Assembly (NCBI GenBank): GCA_027074255.1
Contig: JALTDI010000310.1
Span: 1 to 15,080, forward strand
DNA: 15,080 bases
Origin: Desulfurellales bacterium
GTDB lineage: Bacteria > Campylobacterota_A > Desulfurellia > Desulfurellales > Hippeaceae
Direction: 5' to 3'
Position numbers and translations under genes: made by a program. Each line of letters starts with the position of its first letter. The first letter of the stretch is position 1. This document shows, one piece after another, positions 6,616 through 13,432 of this stretch. The notes beneath the pieces were generated by a model. That model did no database searches and was not told the DNA's origin. It was given only the letters and a program-made list of their open reading frames with translations.

Positions 6616-8616
6616 ATGAATCAAGGTCCTTATTCAGAAGCAGGGGTTATCATAAAACCAAATCCTGAATTTGTAGAAAAGGCAAATTTAAACCGTGAGG
6701 AGTACGAAAGACTAACAAAATGGGCACAGGATGACTTTACGGGTTTTTGGGATTATTTTGCCAAAAATGAAATCTCATGGTTCAAGCCCTATACAAAAGT
6801 ATTAAATGAATCAAATGCGCCTTTCTTTAAATTCTTCGAAGACGGCGAACTCAATATGTGTTATAACTGCGTTGATAGACACGTAACAACGAGAAAAAAG
6901 AACAGAGCGGCTATTGTTTGGGAAAATGAAAGAGGGGACAGCAGAATACTGACATACAGAGAATTGCAGTTTCAAATCAACAAATTTGCAAACGTTTTAA
7001 AAACACTCGGCATAAAAAAGGGCGACGTGGTTATAATTTACATGCCTATGATACCTGAGCTGCCCATTGCCATGCTTGCCTGTGCAAAAATAGGAGCCGT
7101 ACATTCTGTTGTCTTTGCAGGTTTATCAGCCAATGCCCTAAAAGAAAGGATTATTGATGCAAACGCAAATATAGTGATAACGGCAGACGGAGGATTTAGA
7201 GGCGGGAAAACCATATCCTTGAAGGTTCATGTTGACGATGCTATAAGGGATTTAAAAATGGTAAAATATGTGGTTGTCGCCCGCCATATACACAGCGATG
7301 TCCCTATGAAAACACTAAGGGATTTCTGGTGGCAGGATTTGATGAGCGATGCGGATTATGCCAACCCCAGATGTGAGCCGGAGAGTATGAATTCGGAAGA
7401 TCCGCTATTTATAATGTACACATCCGGTTCAACGGGCAAACCGAAAGGCGTTGTTCACACTACCGCAGGTTATCTGTTGTGGAGAATTTTAACGGCAAGG
7501 TGGGTTTTTGATTTAAAAGAGGAGGACACATTCTGGTCAACAGCAAATATAGGCTGGATTTCGGGACATTCATATACATTGTACGGCCCTCTGTCCATAG
7601 GCTCCACTACCTTTATTTATGAGGGAATACCGACATACCCCTCACCCGACCAATGGTGGTATCTTGTTGAGAAATACAGAATAAACGTTATGTACACGGC
7701 ACCAACGGCAATAAGAGCATTAATGAGATATGGAGAAGAGCATACGAAAAAATATGATTTGTCATCTTTAAGACTTTTGACAACAGGCGGTGAAAGGTTG
7801 AATGAGGCTGCCTGGATGTGGTACTACGAGCACGTTGGCTCAAAAAAATGCCCTATAATAGATGCATATGGACAAACTGAGACTGCCGGACATATGATAT
7901 CGTCGCTGCCAGTGGTTGACCAGAAACCGGGCTCCGTAGGAATAGCTGTACCCGGCATATTCCCAGACGTCGTTGATGAAGATGGGGAAATCATAACCAC
8001 ACCATATGAAAAAGGTTCTCTTGTTATGAAAAAACCATGGCCATCCATGGTTAGAACACTATGGAAAAACGATGATGAATATATAAAACAATACTGGGAG
8101 AAATTTAATAACAAATACTATTATACAAGCGATGTTGCATACAAAGATGAAGACGGTTATTTCTGGATGGAGGGAAGAGCGGACGACGTAATCAATGTAT
8201 CGGCTCATAGAATTGGATGTGCGGAAGTGGAGAGCGCTTTAACATCCTGCAACATGGTTGCCGAAGCCGCAGTTGTGGGCAAACCCAACGAAATAACGGG
8301 AGAAGAAGTTTTTGCTTTTGCTGTTCTGAAAGAAGGTGTGGATAAAACGAAACATGACGAAATAGTCAGAAAACTCAGGGATTATGTAAGAGATCAGGTT
8401 AGCCCGATAGCCAAACCCTCAGAGATAGTGTTTGTTGACGGCCTGCCGAAAACCCGCTCGGGAAAGGTCATGAGAAGGGTTTTAAGAGACATAGCCGCCG
8501 GAAAGGAAATACAGCAGGATTTATCCACTCTTGATGATAAAACCGTTATGGACAAGCTAAAAAGCGCCATAGAAAACAGGGAAGCGGATATATTAAAGAA
8601 AAAAAATGAAACTTAG
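6616..8616 (+). CDS. AMP-forming acyl-CoA synthetase of the acetyl-CoA synthetase family, altered acyl pocket
   Basis: This 666-residue cytoplasmic enzyme has the full acetyl-CoA synthetase architecture: an N-terminal ACAS_N region, the adenylate-forming core, and a mobile C-terminal domain. The phosphate loop is YTSGSTGKPKG (268-278). TANIGWISGHSY (309-320) and YGQTET (418-423) are in the core, YTSDVA is at 503-508, and GRADDVINVSAHR (520-532) is the hinge. KTRSGK (612-617) ends in K617, the lysine that is acetylated to switch off Acs. It should form acyl-AMP and then acyl-CoA from a carboxylate, ATP and CoA. Compared with the acetate pocket of Salmonella Acs, Trp414 is Gly419 and Val386 is Gly391, while Val310/Thr311 are Ile315/Ser316. 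The opened pocket suggests propionate or longer or branched acids rather than strictly acetate, so I leave the symbol blank although annotation pipelines may say acs. It stands alone with its own promoter. Confidence 0.9.
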   Translation: MNQGPYSEAGVIIKPNPEFVEKANLNREEYERLTKWAQDDFTGFWDYFAKNEISWFKPYTKVLNESNAPFFKFFEDGELNMCYNCVDRHVTTRKKNRAAIVWENERGDSRILTYRELQFQINKFANVLKTLGIKKGDVVIIYMPMIPELPIAMLACAKIGAVHSVVFAGLSANALKERIIDANANIVITADGGFRGGKTISLKVHVDDAIRDLKMVKYVVVARHIHSDVPMKTLRDFWWQDLMSDADYANPRCEPESMNSEDPLFIMYTSGSTGKPKGVVHTTAGYLLWRILTARWVFDLKEEDTFWSTANIGWISGHSYTLYGPLSIGSTTFIYEGIPTYPSPDQWWYLVEKYRINVMYTAPTAIRALMRYGEEHTKKYDLSSLRLLTTGGERLNEAAWMWYYEHVGSKKCPIIDAYGQTETAGHMISSLPVVDQKPGSVGIAVPGIFPDVVDEDGEIITTPYEKGSLVMKKPWPSMVRTLWKNDDEYIKQYWEKFNNKYYYTSDVAYKDEDGYFWMEGRADDVINVSAHRIGCAEVESALTSCNMVAEAAVVGKPNEITGEEVFAFAVLKEGVDKTKHDEIVRKLRDYVRDQVSPIAKPSEIVFVDGLPKTRSGKVMRRVLRDIAAGKEIQQDLSTLDDKTVMDKLKSAIENREADILKKKNET

Positions 8617-8635
8617 CAAATTTTATGGATTAGAA

Positions 8636-8705
8636 AGCCGGTCTTATAAAAACAATTGAATTCTCGCAGTGATTCTGCGTAAAATAAGGCCGGTTCAAAT
8701 TGTTT
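8636..8705. other. Interleaved inverted repeats in the acs/livF convergent spacer
   Basis: The 126-bp spacer between the acyl-CoA synthetase stop and the livF stop holds two overlapping inverted repeats. Arm A (8636-8647) pairs with 8684-8695 over 12 bp, including two G-U pairs as + strand RNA. Arm B (8650-8660) pairs with 8694-8705 over 11 bp with one bulge. The order is A, B, A', B', so both helices can coexist only as a pseudoknot or exist as alternatives. A small hairpin, CGCAG/CTGCG (8665-8679), sits inside. On the minus strand arm B ends in TTTTT followed by ATA, so a weak terminator for the liv operon is one plausible role. On the + strand no U-run follows. It may be a bidirectional terminator. 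Confidence 0.5.
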
Positions 8706-8742
8706 AAAAGCTCTTCTTATCAAAGATACAAATGCTTTGCTG

Positions 8743-9465
8743 TTATTTTTTCTTTCCGAGGTATGCTTCCTGTATTTCCGGAGATTCGAGAAGTTCTTTT
8801 GATGCGCCCTTAAACACGATTTTACCGACTTCGAGCACATAACCCCTATCAGCAAGTTTCAAAGCGGCCTTTGCGTTCTGTTCCACAAGCAAAACGGTTA
8901 CTCCGGATAGTTTAATGTGTTTTATTGTCTCAAAAATAGTTTTAACCAAAACAGGCGCAAGCCCCAGACTTGGCTCATCCAAAAGCAGCATTTCAGGTTC
9001 ACTCATTAATGCCCTTCCTATGGCAAGCATCTGCTGCTCACCCCCCGAAAGCGTCCCTGCGAGCTGTTTTTTTCTTTCCTTTAACCTTGGAAACAGCTCA
9101 TAAATCCAGGATAGCGTAGCGGGATTGAATGTTTTTTTTGTATAGGCTCCGAGTTTTAAATTCTCCTCAACCGTCAGTATACCAAAAACCCTTCTACCCT
9201 CGGGAGCCTGGCTAATCCCCAAAGAGACTATTTTATGAGCTGACATAGAAGTAAGCTCAAAATTTTTATATTTTATACTGCCTGATTTTGATTTTATAAG
9301 TCCGCTTATTGTTCTCAAAGTAGTGGTCTTCCCCGCACCATTAGCACCCAAAATAGTAACGACTTCACCTTTATAAACATCGAAAGATATCCCCTTAACG
9401 GCTTCTATACTACCGTATGAAACCTCCAAGTTCTCAACTACCAACAGTTTCTCTTTATTGCTCAT
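8743..9465 (-). CDS. livF: Branched-chain amino acid ABC transporter ATP-binding protein LivF
   Basis: This is a 240-residue ATPase of the LivF family, a normal length. Walker A is GANGAGKT (40-47), the signature is LSGGEQQ (139-145), Walker B is LLLDEP (160-165) with catalytic E164, and the switch position reads VEQN (Q196), the usual LivF form rather than a lost histidine. APEGRRVF (87-94) and ENLKLGAY are also typical. It pairs with LivG to drive uptake through LivH/LivM. It is the last gene of the operon, and its start overlaps the end of livG by 11 bases, so translation is probably coupled. Confidence 0.93.
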   Translation of the reverse strand: MSNKEKLLVVENLEVSYGSIEAVKGISFDVYKGEVVTILGANGAGKTTTLRTISGLIKSKSGSIKYKNFELTSMSAHKIVSLGISQAPEGRRVFGILTVEENLKLGAYTKKTFNPATLSWIYELFPRLKERKKQLAGTLSGGEQQMLAIGRALMSEPEMLLLDEPSLGLAPVLVKTIFETIKHIKLSGVTVLLVEQNAKAALKLADRGYVLEVGKIVFKGASKELLESPEIQEAYLGKKK

Positions 9466-10228
9466 CTTCGTCCTCTTTACCCAGGTATGCCTCTATAACC
9501 TTCGGGTTATTCTGAATGTCCTCGGGGAGGCCTTCGGCTATCTTTTTACCGAAGTTCAAAACGCTTATATACTCCGTTAAATTCATAACAAGGTCCATAT
9601 TGTGTTCTATTAAAAGTATTGTTACACCCATATCCCTTATTTTTCTTATGGTATCGACAAGTTCCAACCTCTCCTTGTCATTTAAGCCGGCAGCCGGCTC
9701 ATCAAGAATAAGAAGCTCGGGCTGAGTTGCCAAAGCTCTGGCCATTTCTATCTTTCTCTGAATTCCGTAAGGCTGGGATGAGGCAGGCATAACAGCATAA
9801 TCCATTAGATTAAACAGTTCCATATACTCTCTGACCTTCATCCAGTTTTCCTTTTCATCCTTCGCGGAAAATGGCGTGTGTATAATACCGTTCCACCAAT
9901 GCTGCTTGCTTTTAAAATGTCTGCCGGACATAATATTTTCAGCAACACTCATTTCGCCGAAAAGTCTAATTGTTTGAAAGGTTCTAACTATGCCAATGTT
10001 TGCTATAACGTGGGATGATAAACCTGTAATATCCCTATCTTTAAATATTATTTTACCTTTCTCAGGTGTATAAACACCAGTTATACAATTAAAAACAGTA
10101 GTTTTCCCAGCTCCGTTTGGGCCTATCATGCCGTATATCATTCCTTTTTTTATTGAAATACTTAAAGAATCGACAGCTACAAGCCCTCCGAATATTTTTG
10201 TTACCCCTTCTAATTCCAATAAAGCCAT
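9455..10228 (-). CDS. livG: Branched-chain amino acid ABC transporter ATP-binding protein LivG
   Basis: This is a 257-residue ATPase of the LivG family. Walker A is GPNGAGKT (36-43). The LivG-specific segment VRTFQTIRLFGEMSVAENIM (81-100) is present. The signature is the LivG-type PYG form, reading QPYGIQRKIEMARAL (152-166) where LSYGQQR is the classic version. Walker B is LLILDEP (172-178, E177), and the switch is IEHNMDLVM with H209. The C-terminal GLPEDIQNNPKVIEAYLG is also typical. An SD (AAGGA), inside the end of livM, lies about 10 nt before the ATG. The gap to livM is 6 nt. The C-terminus ends in an acidic tail (KEDEDEQ). Confidence 0.93.
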   Translation of the reverse strand: MALLELEGVTKIFGGLVAVDSLSISIKKGMIYGMIGPNGAGKTTVFNCITGVYTPEKGKIIFKDRDITGLSSHVIANIGIVRTFQTIRLFGEMSVAENIMSGRHFKSKQHWWNGIIHTPFSAKDEKENWMKVREYMELFNLMDYAVMPASSQPYGIQRKIEMARALATQPELLILDEPAAGLNDKERLELVDTIRKIRDMGVTILLIEHNMDLVMNLTEYISVLNFGKKIAEGLPEDIQNNPKVIEAYLGKEDEDEQ

Positions 10229-10234
10229 CTTTAA

Positions 10235-11179
10235 TTAATCCTTAAAAAAATATTTCGGTATTCTCCCGAATTTTGCAGGCCAAATTCCTTTTGGCCTCCA
10301 AATCATTATCAATATCATTGCTATACCGAATATTAGATATCTTGCTTCTGCAAACTGCCTGAACATCTCCGGCAAAACAAACATAAAAAAAGTACCGAGC
10401 AAAACACCTTCCACAGACGAAGGACCGCCCACAAGTACAATGGTAAAAAACAGAACCGATTGTATGAAATTAAATGCTTCCGGACTAACAGCTGAAAATT
10501 GAACGGCGAACACTGTACCTGCAAGACCCGCTATGGCGGCGCTCAAACCAAAGGAAAAAAGTCTGTAAAATCTCGTATTAATCCCCGCACACTCGCTTGC
10601 AAGAGAATCTTCGTTTATATAGTGCAAAGCCCTACCTATTTTGCTTGTTTCAAGATTTCTTATGACAAACAATGTAATCAAAAGAAGAATAAAAGCCATA
10701 AAATATACAGCGGTTTGCGAAGAAAGACTGTATCCGAAAATACTCGGTGAAGCTATTCCGAATATACCGTTTGGTCCGCCTGTGAAACCGAATACATTAT
10801 TCTTAAGCGCTTGGGTAAAAACAATATTAAATCCTATTGTGGTAACAAGCAGATAATCACCCCTTAGATGCACAATAGGAGCTGACAACAGAATACCGGC
10901 AATAAGAGGTAATATAATCGCAACGGGTATGGTGAGCAATATAGGAACGCCGTAAACGGTGTTTAGAATCGCTGTGGAGTACGCACCGAGTCCGAAGAAT
11001 ATGGCGTGTCCCATGTCGAACATACCTGCTCTCCCAAGCACTATATCCTGAGAAAGAGCCACAGTCGAATAGATTAAAAATGTAGTGGCAACGGATTCCC
11101 ATCTCGAATTTAAAATAAAGGGTAAAATAATTAAAACAAGAAAAAATACTCCATACAGTATATTTTTTTTATTATCCAT
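10235..11179 (-). CDS. livM: Branched-chain amino acid ABC transporter permease LivM
   Basis: This 314-residue inner-membrane protein of the BPD_transp_2 family has many hydrophobic helices and the LivM hallmark GRAGMFDMGHAIFFGLGAY (49-67), with VTTIGFNIVF and the FGFTGGPNGI loop further on. LVGGPSSVEGVLLG near residue 250 is the conserved cytoplasmic loop near the C-terminal helices. It forms the channel with LivH. Its ATG at 11179 overlaps the last base of the livH stop (TAATG), so the two permeases are translationally coupled. Its end lies 6 nt before livG. Confidence 0.92.
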   Translation of the reverse strand: MDNKKNILYGVFFLVLIILPFILNSRWESVATTFLIYSTVALSQDIVLGRAGMFDMGHAIFFGLGAYSTAILNTVYGVPILLTIPVAIILPLIAGILLSAPIVHLRGDYLLVTTIGFNIVFTQALKNNVFGFTGGPNGIFGIASPSIFGYSLSSQTAVYFMAFILLLITLFVIRNLETSKIGRALHYINEDSLASECAGINTRFYRLFSFGLSAAIAGLAGTVFAVQFSAVSPEAFNFIQSVLFFTIVLVGGPSSVEGVLLGTFFMFVLPEMFRQFAEARYLIFGIAMILIMIWRPKGIWPAKFGRIPKYFFKD

Positions 11180-12081
11180 TATACTTTCTCCGCAACCCTC
11201 TCTCCGAGAATTCCCGTAGGTCTGAATATCATTATTACTATGAGTAAAACATATGTTAAGGCCAAAGCCCAGCTGCTTGATAAATAACCCGATATTAAGG
11301 CATTAAATATGCCAAGCAGCATTCCGCCAAGCATGGCTCCGGGTATATTTCCTATGCCTCCGATTATAGCTGCAACAAAAGCGTTAAGTCCATAGATCCA
11401 ACCCATATTAAAATAGATACCCCTATAATACATTCCTATAAACAAACCTCCAACGGAACCAAGGGCAGAACCTATGATAAATGTTATCATAATTATTCTG
11501 TCTACATTAATTCCCATCAGTCTTGCCGCATCTTGATCTATTGCACTTGCTCTCATTGCGGCACCGAGTTTTGTCTGATTAACAAAAAAATAGAGGACAA
11601 ACATCAAAACAAAAGATATAACAAGAACGAGAAGCTGCATTAAACCTATATATACGCCTCCAATATTCCAATTGATATTGGGGACTATGTTAGAGGGAAA
11701 AATTTTAGGCCTTGGACCCCAAATAAGCATAATGCCATTTTCTATAATCAATGATGCACCCAAGGCAGACACAACAGCACTGAGCCTCGGAGCCTTCCTT
11801 AAAGGTTTATAAGCCAGCCTTTCGAGAAGAACACCGAATGCCGAAATAATAATAGCGGTAAAGATAAACACAAGGACTATTATCACAACACTTGAGGATA
11901 TAACTCCGGCAAGTTGCATCATTATGACAAGTCCCACATATGCCGAAAAGGCAACCAAATCTCCGTGTGCAAAGTTGATAAGCTTTAAAACACCGTAAAC
12001 CATAGTATAGCCAAGGGCGACGAGAGCATAAATGCTCCCGATCGTCAGCCCGTTGACTAGTTGCTGGATAAAAATCTCCAT
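11179..12081 (-). CDS. livH: Branched-chain amino acid ABC transporter permease LivH
   Basis: This 300-residue permease starts with the typical LivH N-terminus MEIFIQQLVNGLTIGSIYAL and contains the hallmark LKLINFAHGDLVAFSAYVG (32-50). GAAMRASAIDQDAARLMGI is the conserved cytoplasmic coupling segment. GMYYRGIYFNMGWIYGLNAFVAAIIGGIGNIPGAMLGG follows in the usual place, quoted here in two adjoining parts: GMYYRGIYFNMG and WIYGLNAFVAAIIGG. SD AGAGG lies 8 nt before the ATG at 12081. The gap after livK is 16 nt, so the gene is cotranscribed. Confidence 0.92.
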   Translation of the reverse strand: MEIFIQQLVNGLTIGSIYALVALGYTMVYGVLKLINFAHGDLVAFSAYVGLVIMMQLAGVISSSVVIIVLVFIFTAIIISAFGVLLERLAYKPLRKAPRLSAVVSALGASLIIENGIMLIWGPRPKIFPSNIVPNINWNIGGVYIGLMQLLVLVISFVLMFVLYFFVNQTKLGAAMRASAIDQDAARLMGINVDRIIMITFIIGSALGSVGGLFIGMYYRGIYFNMGWIYGLNAFVAAIIGGIGNIPGAMLGGMLLGIFNALISGYLSSSWALALTYVLLIVIMIFRPTGILGERVAEKV

Positions 12082-12097
12082 ATATGATGCCTCTATT

Positions 12098-13231
12098 TTA
12101 GTGTCTGTAAACTATATGATATTTCAGGTCACTGCCTATTCTGTACGCCATATATGCACTGCCTACTCTTTCACCATTAGCTGCCCATTCAACAGGTCCC
12201 GTTATGCCGGGGAAATTCTTTAGCTTATTGTGCATATAATAGGCTATTTTCTTTGTGTTTGTGGACTTTGTCTGCTCTATGGAATAGAGAATTGCTCTTA
12301 AACCGTCAACATTGAAAAGTGTCCAGATGCTTGCCGGTGACTCGTTATACGCTTCTTGATATGCTTTCAAGAATTTTTTTGCTGTATCGTATGGCAGCAT
12401 ATTCGGAAGAGGAACGTTAACGAGGTATGCTCCGACAGCGGCTTTTCCTGCCAATTTGATAAATTCCGGATTATCATTTGAGTCGCCGCCTACAAAATCG
12501 GCCTTGATTCCGAGCTGTTCCATCTGTGCTTTTATTAATCCGCCGTCTGTGTAGTATCCACCGAAATAGATTACATCGGGGTGGAACGATTTAATCTTTG
12601 TTAAAATAGGTGTGAAATTTTGAGCACCGGATGTAATTTTACCTTTATAAACAATGTTCCCGCCGAGTTTTTTGATATCTTTCACAACCGCATTTGTCAA
12701 ATCTGTGGAGAATGTGGAATAATCCGATATTGCGGCTATCCTCTTATAGTGCTTTTTTTTAATGAAAAACTCTGCTGTAAATGCAGCCTCAGCTGAGTTC
12801 GGTGATGAATTTCTAAAGAATGTCCAGTATCCGTGCTTAACCAATGTATCACTTGTACCGTCTGATGTTTGAAGAACGCCTGCTTTATAATAGATAGACT
12901 CAGCAGCCTCAGCACAAGTTGATGTGTATGAACCTATAACTGCTATAACACCGTCATCCACAAGCTGCCTTGCACAGACAGCAGCTTTCTGGGCCTGACC
13001 TTCGTCGTCGCAGGTATAAACCTTGATTGTTTTACCAAGTATGCCGCCTTTTTTGTTGTATTGTTTAGCAATCAGTCTTACAGCCTTGTCAATAGATTGC
13101 CCCTCAGATGCGAATTTCCCTGTAATTGGAGCCTGAACGCCTATCTTAATAACACCGCCCGCCATGGCCTGCATAGAAAACATCAGTGTTGCAACAAAAG
13201 CCAAGATAAAAAATAGCCCTTTGCGTAGCAT
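12098..13231 (-). CDS. livK: Branched-chain amino acid ABC transporter, periplasmic binding protein LivK
   Basis: This 377-residue protein belongs to the Peripla_BP_6 (Leu/Ile/Val-binding) family. Residues 1-24 are a signal peptide (MLRKG, hydrophobic core, cut after QAMA), and there is no lipobox. The mature protein starts with VIKIGVQAPITGKFASEGQS, the standard first strand and ligand loop. CDDEGQAQKAAVCARQLVDD and VIAVIGSYTSTCAEAAESI follow, then the second lobe with FGGYYTDGG. Ligands are probably leucine, isoleucine or valine, but amide- or other amino-acid-binding members look the same at this level. A strong SD, TAGGAGGTG (13236-13244), precedes the ATG at 13231. As first gene of the livKHMGF operon it is next to the two candidate promoters. 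Confidence 0.92.
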   Translation of the reverse strand: MLRKGLFFILAFVATLMFSMQAMAGGVIKIGVQAPITGKFASEGQSIDKAVRLIAKQYNKKGGILGKTIKVYTCDDEGQAQKAAVCARQLVDDGVIAVIGSYTSTCAEAAESIYYKAGVLQTSDGTSDTLVKHGYWTFFRNSSPNSAEAAFTAEFFIKKKHYKRIAAISDYSTFSTDLTNAVVKDIKKLGGNIVYKGKITSGAQNFTPILTKIKSFHPDVIYFGGYYTDGGLIKAQMEQLGIKADFVGGDSNDNPEFIKLAGKAAVGAYLVNVPLPNMLPYDTAKKFLKAYQEAYNESPASIWTLFNVDGLRAILYSIEQTKSTNTKKIAYYMHNKLKNFPGITGPVEWAANGERVGSAYMAYRIGSDLKYHIVYRH

Positions 13232-13235
13232 AACG

Positions 13236-13244
13236 CACCTCCTA
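13236..13244 (-). promoter_or_regulatory. Strong ribosome binding site of livK
   Basis: On the minus strand TAGGAGGTG stands 4 nt before the ATG (6 nt from the AGGAGG core). It is the strongest SD in the liv operon, in keeping with binding protein being needed in excess. Confidence 0.85.
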
Positions 13245-13271
13245 CAATAAATTTATATGTACTTACCCTGC

Positions 13272-13299
13272 ATTATATAAAAAAATTTTTATAAATCAA
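13272..13299 (-). promoter_or_regulatory. Proximal promoter of the liv operon
   Basis: On the minus strand TTGATT (13294-13299), a 16-bp A/T-only spacer, and a perfect TATAAT (13272-13277) form a likely promoter. Transcription would start near 13265, with a leader of about 34 nt that includes the SD. The spacer holds an A-tract inverted repeat (TATAAAAA and TTTTTATA, 13276-13293) that may bend the DNA. Confidence 0.55.
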
Positions 13300-13357
13300 A
13301 TCAATTTTAATATACTGAAATCATTTATCTTTTTATGAAATTATCTTTAACTTCTTG

Positions 13358-13385
13358 AGCATAATACAAAACGATAGCCTGTCAA
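13358..13385 (-). promoter_or_regulatory. Possible distal promoter of the liv operon
   Basis: On the minus strand a perfect TTGACA (13380-13385), a 16-bp spacer and TATGCT (13358-13363, 4 of 6) could give a second start with a leader of about 120 nt. This -35 is one arm of the dyad at 13380-13398. Confidence 0.35.
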
Positions 13386-13398
13386 AATTAGCTTGACA
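13380..13398. promoter_or_regulatory. Dyad TGTCAA-N7-TTGACA, candidate operator and shared divergent -35 region
   Basis: The two perfect 6-bp half-sites are 7 bp apart. Each half-site is a consensus -35 box, one for each divergent direction. A dimeric regulator bound here would block both the distal liv promoter and the flippase promoter. The regulator is not known. Confidence 0.45.
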
Positions 13399-13422
13399 AT
13401 CGGACATACTTAAATTAGCTTG
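13385..13422 (+). repeat. Direct repeat AAATTAGCTTG, two copies
   Basis: Identical 11-mers lie at 13385-13395 and 13412-13422, 27 bp apart from start to start. The first overlaps the dyad at 13380-13398 and the second overlaps the presumed -10 region of the flippase promoter. They could be two binding sites for one protein or a small duplication. Confidence 0.6.
13393..13421 (+). promoter_or_regulatory. Possible promoter of the flippase-like gene
   Basis: TTGACA (13393-13398), a 17-bp spacer and TAGCTT (13416-13421, a weak -10) would start transcription near 13428, only about 5 nt before the ATG. No SD is present, so the mRNA may be nearly leaderless. Confidence 0.35.
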
Positions 13423-13429
13423 TGTATGT
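13404..13429 (+). repeat. Inverted repeat ACATAC-N14-GTATGT before the flippase start
   Basis: Perfect 6-bp arms (13404-13409 and 13424-13429) flank the second direct repeat and end 3 nt before the ATG. This could be an operator half-site pair or, if transcribed, a small hairpin at the start codon. Confidence 0.4.
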
Positions 13430-13432
13430 TGT

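Noticed and set aside
8613..8855. Open frame on the minus strand across the livF end and the convergent spacer
   Set aside because: It is a different frame of livF with low-complexity basic residues and no family features or SD.
8870..8885. Missing switch histidine in LivF (VEQN)
   Set aside because: Gln at this position is the usual state in LivF proteins.
9995..10010. Degenerate LivG signature (QPYGIQ instead of LSYGQQ) as a sign of an inactive ATPase
   Set aside because: The PYG form is common in LivG proteins, and Walker A, Walker B and the switch histidine are intact. The coordinates are only a rough marker within livG.
10333..10856. Several open frames on both strands inside livM
   Set aside because: They overlap a clearly recognised permease, have no SD and show no family resemblance.
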